From Bacteroidales bacterium (lineage in GTDB: Bacteria; Bacteroidota; Bacteroidia; Bacteroidales; Muribaculaceae): DNA of 61,763 nucleotides. The position numbers and the translations under genes are program-made. Of the stretch, positions 1-6,924 are shown one piece after another. Each line of letters opens with the position of its first letter. Position 1 is the stretch's first letter. The notes below the pieces were generated by a model. That model was given only the letters and a program-made list of their open reading frames with translations. It did not search any database and was not told where the DNA came from. The DNA lies in NCBI GenBank assembly GCA_900770215.1, contig CAAGJW010000084.1, positions 1 to 61,763 on the forward strand, written 5' to 3'.

Positions 1-151
1 AGATTTCTGTTCGTCGGGCCAGATGTTTGCCGCTGACTTCTTTCAGATTCCACCTCGCGATGGACACCCTTGTCTCTCTGGCTGGACAGTTCCCACTACC
101 GGGGCCTGTTAGGGACTTGCACCCGTTAGCTGATATACATGCTAGTCAAAC
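1..151 (-). mobile_element. 5' part of a group II (class C-like) intron, continuing off the left edge
   Basis: Read on the minus strand, the first 151 bases match the 5' domain I layout of bacterial class C group II introns as I remember it. A GGGTGCAAGTCCC element lies about 30 bases in, followed by CAAGGGTGTCC, GTGGAATCTGAA, GGCAAAC and GACGAACAG in the expected order and spacing. The inferred first base is position 151 (GTTTG, where GUGYG is usual). The upstream exon is a terminator hairpin plus a T-run, which is the classic landing site of class C introns. The catalytic core, any reverse transcriptase and the 3' end lie outside the window, so completeness cannot be judged. The plus-strand frame open over bases 3-182 is the antisense of this RNA, not a gene. 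Confidence 0.75.
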
Positions 152-152
152 C

Positions 153-183
153 AAAAAAGCCATCCCGCAGGAGGGATGGCTAT
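153..183 (-). terminator. Rho-independent terminator of tRNA-Thr
   Basis: On the minus strand a 9-bp stem (AGCCATCCC / GGGATGGCT) is followed by six T residues. It sits two bases downstream of the tRNA 3' end, and the intron boundary lies directly after the T-run. Confidence 0.85.
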
Positions 184-184
184 G

Positions 185-257
185 AGCCGCGAGTGGGACT
201 CGAACCCACGACCTTTTCGTTACGAATGAAATGCTCTACCAACTGAGCTATTGCGGC
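185..257 (-). tRNA. tRNA-Thr (anticodon CGT)
   Basis: A full cloverleaf folds on the minus strand. The acceptor is GCCGCAA/TCGCGGC, the anticodon loop is TTCGTAA giving anticodon CGT (Thr, codon ACG), and the T-arm is GTGGG-TTCGAGT-CCCAC. CCA is not encoded. Two A-C mismatches are visible, one at acceptor pair 6-67 and one closing the anticodon stem at pair 31-39. That is unusual and may mean a weakened copy. A threonine tRNA with anticodon TGT elsewhere could cover ACG codons. Confidence 0.9.
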
Positions 258-301
258 TGATGCGGCGCGGCACTTGCGCCGCTGTCTCTTTAATGCGAGT
301 G

Positions 302-330
302 CAAAGATACAAACATTAATTAGAAATCAA
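302..330 (-). promoter_or_regulatory. Promoter of tRNA-Thr
   Basis: On the minus strand the -7 box TATCTTTG (bases 302-309) is preceded by TTG at 328-330, about 18 bp away. This matches the Bacteroidota sigma-A consensus. Confidence 0.7.
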
Positions 331-393
331 AAATTTCGCACCCACTTTTTTCAAGTCCCGCAGTCACCCAGAGTTTTCATTGCACATCGCAGC

Positions 394-407
394 AGTGGCG
401 CGTCTGG
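394..407 (+). repeat. 14-bp direct repeat, left copy
   Basis: AGTGGCGCGTCTGG occurs here and again at 1604-1617 in the same orientation. The two copies bracket the IS30 element, each 16 bp outside its inferred end. Confidence 0.7.
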
Positions 408-414
408 TGCAGGT

Positions 415-1404
415 TCAACGTGCAAGTGCAAAATTAGCAATTTGTTTGAAGAACTCAGCCTTCGGTGTTGAGAAAGCGAGTTTTTTTCTAGGCCTGAGGT
501 TCAATTTCCTGGCCACGTTCCTTACGTACAGGTCTGAGAAGTCGTTGAAATTGGACTTTTTGGGGATGTACTGCCGTATGAGCTTGTTGGAGTTCTCGAC
601 AGCGCCCTTCTGCCATGAGCTGTAAGGGTCGGCGAAGTAGACGCGCACGTCCTCCTTGCCCTTGAGGCGAAGCCCGTCGGTGATCATGAGATGGGCGGCG
701 AACTCGGGCCCGTTGTCGGTGGTGATGGTCCTCAGCCACCTGCGGTAGGCGAAAAGCCTCCTGACCACGGCCCGCGCCACGGGCACTGCCTTCTTCCCGC
801 AGGGCAGCTTCTCGGCCATCACGAAGCTGGTCGAGCGCTCGAGCAGCACGAGAATCGCGTGGCCGTAGCCGTCAACGATCAGGTCCATCTCGAAGTCCCC
901 GAAGCGTTTGCCGTCGGCCTCGGCGGGGCGCTCGTGTATGCTGGTTCGGGCAGGTATGTTCTTCACGCACGCTGGCTTGGCGGCCGCTGGCTTGGCGCGC
1001 CGCTTGAAGTTGGGATGCCGGCGCTGCGCCCTCAGCCTCCCGGTCGTGTCGGCGTTGATGATGTTGTATATGCTCTGCCTGGAGATGTCGACCCCCTCCC
1101 TGGCCAGCGCCCCGCTTATCTGCTCCGGCGACCACTGGCTGTCCTCGAGCATCTGCTTGACGCGCCACACGAGCCTCCCGTCGAGCCTGCTGTTGACCGC
1201 CGTGCGCCTGCGCCGGGCCTCGGCCTTCTCCTGGGCCTTGTCCCAGCGGTAGTGCCCCTTGGGCATGGCGTTGCGCCGCAGCTCCCGGCTGAGCGTTGAC
1301 TGACTGCACCCCACAATGAGGGCGATTTCTTTTCTCGGAGTTTTTCTTTGCAGCAAGGCGAAAATTTGCGACCTTTGCTGCGAGGTTAGTTGATGATATT
1401 TCAT
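415..1404 (-). CDS. IS30-family transposase
   Basis: This 329-residue protein should catalyse DDE-type transposition of the surrounding element. Residues 1-45 form the IS30 N-terminal helix-turn-helix (MKYHQLTSQQRSQIFALL, then a second helix with GCSQSTLSRELRRN). A basic linker follows. The integrase core starts near residue 165 with FGDFEMDLIVDG (first Asp), then TTDNGPEF (second Asp) and a C-terminal YSSWQKGAVENSNKLIRQY (Glu). All three acidic residues are present and the frame is intact, so it may be active. The -7-like box TAATTTTG (1411-1418, minus) ends only 7 bp before the ATG, which suggests a leaderless or nearly leaderless mRNA. The length is normal for the family. Confidence 0.95.
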   Translation of the reverse strand: MKYHQLTSQQRSQIFALLQRKTPRKEIALIVGCSQSTLSRELRRNAMPKGHYRWDKAQEKAEARRRRTAVNSRLDGRLVWRVKQMLEDSQWSPEQISGALAREGVDISRQSIYNIINADTTGRLRAQRRHPNFKRRAKPAAAKPACVKNIPARTSIHERPAEADGKRFGDFEMDLIVDGYGHAILVLLERSTSFVMAEKLPCGKKAVPVARAVVRRLFAYRRWLRTITTDNGPEFAAHLMITDGLRLKGKEDVRVYFADPYSSWQKGAVENSNKLIRQYIPKKSNFNDFSDLYVRNVARKLNLRPRKKLAFSTPKAEFFKQIANFALAR

Positions 1405-1587
1405 TTCAACACAAAATTAATTAATCTCGGGGAGACTTCGGTCTCCCTTTTTTATTTTTTTGCATTGACGTTCATCAACCTGCCGCCGTCCGCTCTCGGG
1501 GACGGTTTAGGCCGTCCCCGCCGCTCGGGCACCCCCTCCCAGATGGGGAGAGGAGATTGAAGTTTTCCTCGTCAAAATTTTGCACTT
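424..1587 (-). mobile_element. IS30-family insertion sequence, about 1.16 kb
   Basis: The element is defined by its transposase gene and a short inverted repeat, AAGTGCAAAATT, reading inward from 424 and from 1587 on the opposite strand. Similarity stops after 12 bases, so the ends are provisional. The size fits IS30 elements of Bacteroidota. The transposase stop codon (415-417) would lie 9 bp outside the left end, so the last residues would be supplied by flanking DNA. No clear short target duplication is seen. A terminator-like hairpin (1429-1460) and a GGGGACGG/CCGTCCCC hairpin near 1498-1520 lie upstream of the transposase. Confidence 0.55.
1429..1460 (+). terminator. Terminator-like hairpin inside the IS, facing outward from the transposase start
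   Basis: GGGAGAC-TTCG-GTCTCCC is followed by TTTTTTATTTTTTT on the plus strand. It would stop transcription crossing the IS antisense to the transposase. The same 16-base hairpin core recurs near 6331-6346 without a T-run. Confidence 0.65.
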
Positions 1588-1603
1588 CGATTTGGAATCT
1601 TCA

Positions 1604-1617
1604 AGTGGCGCGTCTGG
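1604..1617 (+). repeat. 14-bp direct repeat, right copy
   Basis: Second copy of AGTGGCGCGTCTGG (see 394-407). It lies about 25 bp upstream of the purN -33 box. Confidence 0.7.
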
Positions 1618-1642
1618 GCACACGCAAAGGCGCGGCAGCCTG

Positions 1643-1673
1643 TTGGCTGTTTTCATTTTCTTCGCTACCTTTG
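1643..1673 (+). promoter_or_regulatory. purN promoter
   Basis: TTG at 1643-1645 and the -7 box TACCTTTG at 1666-1673 are separated by 20 bp, a textbook Bacteroidota promoter. The start codon lies 37 bp downstream. Confidence 0.8.
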
Positions 1674-1710
1674 CAGTACGACAAAAAAAACCACAAAACT
1701 TGAAACCAAT

Positions 1711-2283
1711 ATGGTCAACATAGCAGTCTTTGCCTCGGGCAACGGCACCAATTGCGAGAATATCATCAATCACTTTGCCCACTCAAGCAAGGCCAGGGTG
1801 GCGCTTGTGGTGTGCAACAAGGCCGATGCGCCCGTTGTGGAGCGGGCCCGCAGGCTGGGTGTGCCCGCTGCCATCGTGCCACGACAGGCATTCAACGACC
1901 CGGCGAGAGTGCTCCCTCTGCTCGCACAGCATCACGTGCAGCTCATTGTGCTGGCAGGGTTCCTGCTCATGGTGCCCGGCTTTCTCATCCAGGCCTACCC
2001 ACAAGCCATCATCAACATTCACCCTGCGCTGCTGCCCAAGCACGGCGGCAAGGGCATGTATGGCCGTCACGTGCACGAGGCGGTGTGGCAGGCTGGCGAC
2101 AAGGAGACCGGCATGACGGTGCACTGGGTCACCGAGCAGTGCGACAGCGGCGGCATCATCGCCCAGTACCGCGTGGCGCTCTCCCCCGCCGACACTCCCG
2201 AGACCATTGCCCAGAAGGAGCACGAGCTGGAAATGAAACACTTCCCCCATGTGATAGAAGAGGTGATCGACACGATGCCATAG
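1711..2283 (+). CDS. purN: Phosphoribosylglycinamide formyltransferase
   Basis: This enzyme transfers a formyl group from 10-formyltetrahydrofolate to glycinamide ribonucleotide, the third step of purine synthesis, in the cytoplasm. The 190-residue length is typical. Residues 7-14 form the N-terminal phosphate loop (FASGNGTN). Residues 102-108 carry the Asn-x-His motif (NIHPALL, with Asn102 and His104 in catalytic positions). Asp145 in TEQCDSGGII matches the third catalytic residue. The gene is monocistronic with its own promoter and is followed by a tRNA-His read the other way. The frame is intact and the start is the first ATG after the promoter. Confidence 0.95.
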   Translation: MVNIAVFASGNGTNCENIINHFAHSSKARVALVVCNKADAPVVERARRLGVPAAIVPRQAFNDPARVLPLLAQHHVQLIVLAGFLLMVPGFLIQAYPQAIINIHPALLPKHGGKGMYGRHVHEAVWQAGDKETGMTVHWVTEQCDSGGIIAQYRVALSPADTPETIAQKEHELEMKHFPHVIEEVIDTMP

Positions 2284-2337
2284 CCCAGACTTGGTGGCTT
2301 GATGGCAGGCTTCAGTTCCACTATAGCACACAATGAA

Positions 2338-2371
2338 AAAAGCCTGAAGCGACCATCGCTTCAGGCTTCTA
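2338..2371 (-). terminator. Terminator of tRNA-His (possibly bidirectional)
   Basis: A 12-bp stem, AGCCTGAAGCGA/TCGCTTCAGGCT, is followed on the minus strand by TTTTTT. It may also end purN transcripts from the other side. Confidence 0.8.
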
Positions 2372-2375
2372 AGAG

Positions 2376-2450
2376 GGTGGGAGGTGGGACTCGAACCCAC
2401 GACATTCAGAACCACAATCTGACGCTCTAACCAACTGAACTACGCCCACC
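2376..2450 (-). tRNA. tRNA-His (anticodon GTG)
   Basis: A minus-strand cloverleaf has acceptor GTGGGCG/CTCCCAC, anticodon loop TTGTGGT (anticodon GTG) and T-arm GTGGG-TTCGAGT-CCCAC. An extra G at the -1 position (2450) faces discriminator C (2376), the signature of histidine tRNAs. Acceptor pair 6-67 is a C-T mismatch. CCA is not encoded. Confidence 0.93.
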
Positions 2451-2468
2451 ATGTCGGTTTTGCAGGTG

Positions 2469-2499
2469 CAAAGGTAACACATTCTTTCCACACTTGCAA
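2469..2499 (-). promoter_or_regulatory. Promoter of tRNA-His
   Basis: On the minus strand, -7 box TTACCTTTGCAC (core 2469-2477) with TTG at 2497-2499, about 20 bp upstream. Confidence 0.7.
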
Positions 2500-2646
2500 C
2501 ACCACGACCCATTTTTTACAAATATTTTTCAAATTCTGCCATCGAACGAGTTTGTCAACCCCTGCAAAAACCACACCCCAACAATCGGGCTGGAAATGCA
2601 AAACTTAAATTTTAGTAAATAATTCGAAAAAGATGTTTACATTGTA

Positions 2647-2677
2647 TTGTAAAATCGGCAAAACTCATTATTTTTGC
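2647..2677 (+). promoter_or_regulatory. nagA promoter
   Basis: TTG at about 2647 and -7 box TATTTTTGC at 2669-2677. The leader to the ATG is about 45 bases and A-rich. The 2451-2728 gap contains this promoter and the tRNA-His promoter and nothing else that I can identify. Confidence 0.7.
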
Positions 2678-2728
2678 ATATTACAAAACAAACAAACAAC
2701 GGGAAACAACTAAACAGGATTTTACACT

Positions 2729-3907
2729 ATGTTAACTCAAATCTATAACGGACATATACTCACCCCACAAGGGTGGATCGACGGCGGCTCGGTACTCATC
2801 GAGAACGGGCTGATCACCGAGGTGAGAAAAAGCAGCAACATCGACCCCAACGCCGAGAAGACTATCGACGCCAAGGGCCTGCACGTGGTGCCAGGCGGCA
2901 TCGAGCTGCACTGCCACGGCGGCGGCGGCAGCGACTTCATGGAGGGCACCGAGCAGGCCTTCAGGCAAGCGGTGAAGACCCACATGCAACACGGCACCAC
3001 AGCCATCTTCCCCACCCTGTCGTCGTCGACAGCCGAGATGATGGACGCCGCCTGCCACACCTGCGACCAGCTCATGAAGGAGCCCGGCAGCCCCATCATG
3101 GGTCTGCACTTGGAGGGTCCCTACTTCAACCCCCGCAAGGCCGGCGCGCAGATGCCCGAAATCATACGCAACCCCGACCCCAAGGAGTACCACCACTTTG
3201 TCGAAGACTACGACTGCGTGCGCCGCTGGGATGTGGCTCCCGAGCTGCCAGGCGCCATCGAGATGGGCAAGTACATCACCAGCAAGGGCGTCGTGGCTGC
3301 CATAGGGCACACGGCTGCCGAGTATGACGACGTGAAACGCGCCTACGATGCCGGCTACAGCCTGGCCACCCACTTCTACAACGCCATGCCCGGCTTCCAC
3401 AACGTGCGCGAGTACAAGCACGCCGGCACGGTCGAGTCGGTCTATCTCATGGAAAACATGAGCGTGGAAATGATCACCGACGGCATACACGTGCCCGTGC
3501 CCATACTGCGGCTCATCTACACCATCAAGGGCGTGGAGCGCACCGCTCTCATCACCGATGCCCTGGCCGTGACCGCCAGTACCAGCACCAAGGCCTTCGA
3601 CCCGCGTGTCATCATCGAGGACGGCGTGTGCAAGCTCAGCGACCGCTCGGCACTGGCCGGCTCTATCGCCACGATGGACCGCCTGATCAACGTGGCCGTG
3701 ACCAAGGCCAACATACCGTTGCGCGACGCCTGCCGCATGGCCAGCGAGACGCCTGCCCGCATCATGGGCATCTACGACCGCAAGGGTTCGCTGCAACGTG
3801 GCAAGGATGCCGACATCATGATTCTCGACAACGACATCCAGCTGCGTGCCGTCTACTCGATGGGCGAGCTGGTAGAAGGCACTGGCAAGCTCTACCCACT
3901 CGAGTAG
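2729..3907 (+). CDS. nagA: N-acetylglucosamine-6-phosphate deacetylase
   Basis: The enzyme removes the acetyl group from GlcNAc-6-phosphate, feeding amino sugars from host glycans or recycled wall into glucosamine-6-phosphate. It is 392 residues long, normal for the amidohydrolase-superfamily NagA. Visible motifs: HCH (His61, His63) in GGIELHCHGGGGSD; HLEGPYFNP (Glu129, metal ligand); GHTAA (His194); HFYNAMPGF (His215); DGIHV (251-255); and catalytic Asp277 in LITDAL. No nagB is adjacent; the gene has its own promoter and terminator. Confidence 0.95.
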   Translation: MLTQIYNGHILTPQGWIDGGSVLIENGLITEVRKSSNIDPNAEKTIDAKGLHVVPGGIELHCHGGGGSDFMEGTEQAFRQAVKTHMQHGTTAIFPTLSSSTAEMMDAACHTCDQLMKEPGSPIMGLHLEGPYFNPRKAGAQMPEIIRNPDPKEYHHFVEDYDCVRRWDVAPELPGAIEMGKYITSKGVVAAIGHTAAEYDDVKRAYDAGYSLATHFYNAMPGFHNVREYKHAGTVESVYLMENMSVEMITDGIHVPVPILRLIYTIKGVERTALITDALAVTASTSTKAFDPRVIIEDGVCKLSDRSALAGSIATMDRLINVAVTKANIPLRDACRMASETPARIMGIYDRKGSLQRGKDADIMILDNDIQLRAVYSMGELVEGTGKLYPLE

Positions 3908-3934
3908 AGCCCCCACACACTGCAATCACCACAC

Positions 3935-3978
3935 ACTGGGACACAGAACGATGGCAACAGTCTGTGCCCCAGTTGTTT
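3935..3978 (+). terminator. nagA terminator
   Basis: Hairpin ACTGGG-CACAGA ... TCTGTG-CCCAGT followed by TGTTTTAT. Confidence 0.75.
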
Positions 3979-4059
3979 TATAGTTACAGGCCCACAATCA
4001 ACCCATAAAATACCATGGTAACCAACAAATAAACCAAGAAAAAAAACAGGCAGTTTAAT

Positions 4060-4092
4060 TTGGTATTTTACAATTTTTATTGTAATTTTGCC
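4060..4092 (+). promoter_or_regulatory. Promoter of the phage-structural-like gene
   Basis: TTG (4060-4062) and -7 box TAATTTTGCC (4083-4092) are 20 bp apart. This rules out the in-frame TTG at 4060 as the start codon, because it is the -33 element itself. Confidence 0.7.
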
Positions 4093-4137
4093 ACGCATTT
4101 AAATCATCAACACCAACACACCATCTCTATCATCATC

Positions 4138-6117
4138 ATGAAAACAATTCAAATCACACTCTCGGGCATCGAACAGCATCACAACCCCGAGGCCGCTACG
4201 GCAGGAGCTGCCTGCAAGTGCAACAACCTGCGCCCCCGCGAGGGCACACTGCAAGTCACTGGCAAGCCTGCGAGCACCACCGCAATAGGTGCAGGCGAGC
4301 GCCTGCTCGCCATCGACGGCGACCGCTGCATCACCTTGCGCCACGAGGGCTGCGTGATGTGGGGCGACACCCAGCTCGCCCAGGTCGAGGGCACAGACAC
4401 CACAGCTCACGTGGTGGGCAGCTTTCTCGTGATCACGACCAGTGCCGAATGCATCTACCTGCACCGCACCAGCTCGGGCTATGACCAGGCAGCACCAGCA
4501 GCAGCCGTGCCCGCAATCACGCTCGAGCAGGGCAAGAGCGCAAGCATGAGCGCCACACTGCCGCCCTACACTTTTGCCCAGCCACTGGCCGCGTGGCAAT
4601 ATCCCCTGCCCAGTGCCGACGTGCAAGGTCTGAGGGCTGCCGTAGCGGCAACTTGGAAACAGCTCGGGCAGCAAGCCGCCGACGCCGGCTATCGCACAGG
4701 CCCTGTGCTGGCCCGCTATGCCGTGAGGCTGTGGGACGACAGCTACCTCTACGTGAGTCCATCGGTCGAGGTGGGCATGGGCTGCGTGAAGCCGAGCTAT
4801 CGCGCCTCCTGCGAGGCCGAGCAGCACGACGGCAAGTGGACTGGTTTGCCCCAGTGCGAGCTCGCGATGCCCTGCTTCACGCTGGCCATCACCCCGCAAG
4901 CCGGCATCGATGAGGCCTGGCTCGGTCTGGTAAAGAGCATCGACATCCTGGTCACCGACGAGGCCCAGGTGGCCAGCACCGCCGTGCTCGACTACCGCAT
5001 GGGCGTGAGCAACGTGGGCTCGCGCCGCTACACCATTGAGCTGGGACCCACACCGCGACCCGCCACAGCTATCGACGCCGACCTGCACACCAGCGCGTGG
5101 CACCTGGCGGCATGCACCACCCATGTGGCCGAGCTGGCCAAGGGGCAATGGATCGACGACCCCTGTGAGGCCGTCACATTCAAGAGCAGCGAGCTCAACG
5201 GCCTGGTCACAGCCAGTCCGCAAGGCGCCACGGCCAGCATGGCCCACAACGGCCGTCTCTACACAGGCACCGCGACAGGCAGCATTGCCGTGAGCCACAT
5301 CGACAATCCCCTGGTCACAGCCCAAAGCAAGAAAGTGGTGGGCGGCGAGATTCTGGCCCTGGCCATCGCCAGCCGTCCCATCTACTCGGGCGGATACGGG
5401 CGGTTCCCCGTCTACGTGTTCACCAGCGAGGGCATCTTTGCCCTGCCCCAGCTCGCCAGCGGCAGCTACGGCGAGGCCCGCATCATGAGCCGCAAGGTCA
5501 TAGCCCGCGGCACGCAGCCCGCCGAAGGCGACGGCAGCACGTGGTTTGTCGACAACTTGGGCCGCTTGTGCAGCATCACGGGCGCCAAGGTCGTCGAGCA
5601 CCTGCAAGATGTTGCGGGCACCACACAGCTGGTCTGGAACGAGGCCGAGCACGAACTCATGATGCTCACCGAGGACGGCCACATCTCGTGCCTCACAAGC
5701 GTTGGCCGCGTCTACACCACTGCTGCCAGCTGGCAGCAGCTCTATGGCCACGGCGCCCGTGCCCTGGCTGTAACGGCCAGCGGCGAGGTGTGCGACTTGA
5801 GCAGCGAGCAGCCAGTGGGCAGCCAAGCTGTCGACTACCTGAGCCATCCCATCGTGGCAGGCAGCACAGCGTGGGCAACGCCCAAGTGGGTGACCTGGAT
5901 GGTGACCGGCCGCGATCTCGACCTGAAGCTGTGCATCTACGGCGAGCGCGGAGCCAGCTGCCACGGCTTTGTGGTCAACAGCCTGCACGTGAAAGGCAAC
6001 GTGGGTGCTCCCATCAAGGTACCCATCGCTGCCCAGCCACTGCGCACCCTGCGCCTGGCCGTGGGCGGCACAGCGCCCAGCGGCACGCTCATAGGCCCCG
6101 TCACCATCACCCTGTAG
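4138..6117 (+). CDS. Phage tail/stabilisation-like structural protein, orphan
   Basis: This 659-residue protein has no signal peptide or membrane segment. The N-terminus contains CKCNNLRPREGTLQV and ERLLAIDGDR. A mid region (about 195-240) carries YRTGPVLARYAVRLWDDSYL. The C-terminal half contains YGRFPVYVFTSEGIFALP followed by WFVDNLGRLCSI. That pattern (a short prompt such as VFTSEGIFAL, then a repeated inspect-value strand pair) is one I associate with beta-propeller-like tail or head-neck stabilisation proteins of Bacteroidales phages. No other phage gene is adjacent: neighbours are nagA and a tRNA. The start is fixed by the promoter. The phage assignment is inference from motif style, and a non-phage beta-propeller protein remains possible. 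The orphan terminase at 18.4 kb makes the phage reading more interesting. Confidence 0.55.
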   Translation: MKTIQITLSGIEQHHNPEAATAGAACKCNNLRPREGTLQVTGKPASTTAIGAGERLLAIDGDRCITLRHEGCVMWGDTQLAQVEGTDTTAHVVGSFLVITTSAECIYLHRTSSGYDQAAPAAAVPAITLEQGKSASMSATLPPYTFAQPLAAWQYPLPSADVQGLRAAVAATWKQLGQQAADAGYRTGPVLARYAVRLWDDSYLYVSPSVEVGMGCVKPSYRASCEAEQHDGKWTGLPQCELAMPCFTLAITPQAGIDEAWLGLVKSIDILVTDEAQVASTAVLDYRMGVSNVGSRRYTIELGPTPRPATAIDADLHTSAWHLAACTTHVAELAKGQWIDDPCEAVTFKSSELNGLVTASPQGATASMAHNGRLYTGTATGSIAVSHIDNPLVTAQSKKVVGGEILALAIASRPIYSGGYGRFPVYVFTSEGIFALPQLASGSYGEARIMSRKVIARGTQPAEGDGSTWFVDNLGRLCSITGAKVVEHLQDVAGTTQLVWNEAEHELMMLTEDGHISCLTSVGRVYTTAASWQQLYGHGARALAVTASGEVCDLSSEQPVGSQAVDYLSHPIVAGSTAWATPKWVTWMVTGRDLDLKLCIYGERGASCHGFVVNSLHVKGNVGAPIKVPIAAQPLRTLRLAVGGTAPSGTLIGPVTITL

Positions 6118-6475
6118 AAAAAAATTGCATAATAAGAAGATGTCTATTAACCTGCACCCGAGAAACATAAATCTTTAATTCATCACAACCAAAAGCAGTA
6201 TTCAACTTTAAACAACAACAAAATGAAAAAAACAACGCTACCAGCGCGGACCGCATTGTAAGGTTTTCCCTCGCGGCCTGGCGATGAGATTTTGTTTCCT
6301 GCCACACAAAGCGGCACAACAAAAAAGAAAGGAGACTTCGGTCTCCCGTTCTGTTAACAGCGCAATCAAGCCAGGCCGCCGTTGCACTTCTTGCTGCAAA
6401 CTGTGCCATGGGTGCACAATTGAGGACAAAAAAATTTTTGAGGGCAAAAAAATTTGCACATTTCAAAATTTGTCG
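6118..6475 (+). other. Intergenic stretch with a 12-codon gene-start remnant
   Basis: A typical A-rich leader precedes a tiny frame at 6223-6261 that begins MKKTTLP and stops after 12 codons. It resembles the truncated start of a lost secreted-protein gene. Further on, a GGAGAC-TTCG-GTCTCC hairpin (about 6331-6346) repeats the core of the hairpin inside the IS at 1429. No convincing gene is present. Confidence 0.4.
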
Positions 6476-6483
6476 TACCTTTG
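6454..6483 (+). promoter_or_regulatory. Promoter of tRNA-Val
   Basis: TTG at 6454-6456 and -7 box TACCTTTG at 6476-6483, 19 bp apart. Transcription would start about 40 bases before the tRNA. Confidence 0.8.
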
Positions 6484-6531
6484 CACCGCAATTCACGCTC
6501 GCAAGGGGGCATGAGCGGCAAAAAAGAGAGA

Positions 6532-6609
6532 GGGCGTTTAGCTCAGCTGGTTCAGAGCATCTGCCTTACAAGCAGAGGGTCGGCGGTTCGAATCCGTCAA
6601 CGCCCACCA
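6532..6609 (+). tRNA. tRNA-Val (anticodon TAC)
   Basis: The acceptor GGGCGTT/AACGCCC pairs perfectly. The anticodon arm is TCTGC-CTTACAA-GCAGA (anticodon TAC) and the T-arm is GGCGG-TTCGAAT-CCGTC. CCA is encoded at 6607-6609, unlike the other two tRNAs in the window. Confidence 0.95.
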
Positions 6610-6625
6610 CTTCAGAGAGAGAGAG

Positions 6626-6657
6626 GGAGCTTGAAAGTTGATTTCAAGCTCCTTTTT
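6626..6657 (+). terminator. Terminator of tRNA-Val
   Basis: Stem GGAGCTTGAAA/TTTCAAGCTCC followed by TTTTTCATTTTC. Confidence 0.85.
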
Positions 6658-6755
6658 CATTTTCAGTTCTGCACGCGGCCGGCCAAGCGTCACAGCGAGC
6701 CAAAGAAAAAGTAGTTAAAATGTTGAAATTTATCGAATTTTATCGAGTCAAATCC

Positions 6756-6786
6756 TTGTTATTTTGGAAAAAGCACTAACTTTGCC
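6756..6786 (+). promoter_or_regulatory. Promoter of the rluB-like gene
   Basis: TTG at 6756-6758 and -7 box TAACTTTGCC at 6777-6786. It leaves a leader of about 130 bases, the main content of the 6610-6924 gap. Confidence 0.7.
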
Positions 6787-6924
6787 ACATATTTTTAGGG
6801 TAAAAGCAGATTGATGCATTATTGCTTATTTGAAATTATCCCAGAGGCCGAGATGGCCAAAACAAAACAACTTATTTTTATTAAAAAAAAACATTTGTAT
6901 TAACCATTAAAAGATTCCAGCAAT

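Larger units (their letters stand above)
1405..1710. other. Intergenic/IS upstream region, no protein gene
   Basis: This stretch holds the transposase promoter, two GC-rich hairpins (about 1429-1447 and 1498-1520), the inferred right IS end at 1587, the right 14-bp repeat and the purN promoter. No credible reading frame is present. Confidence 0.6.

Noticed and set aside
3..182. Plus-strand open frame at the left edge (reads like ...DTLVSLAGQFPLPGPV)
   Set aside because: It is the antisense of group II intron domain I. Short proteins of this kind are spurious translations of that RNA.
1507..1782. 91-codon minus-strand frame across the purN start
   Set aside because: Overlaps the purN promoter and start; no export or domain features.
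4060..4137. Upstream in-frame start for the phage-like gene
   Set aside because: The TTG there is the -33 element of its promoter, and the -7 box follows before the ATG at 4138.
6107..6496. 129-codon minus-strand frame before tRNA-Val
   Set aside because: Runs through the tRNA-Val promoter; Cys/Phe-rich with no domain or promoter of its own.
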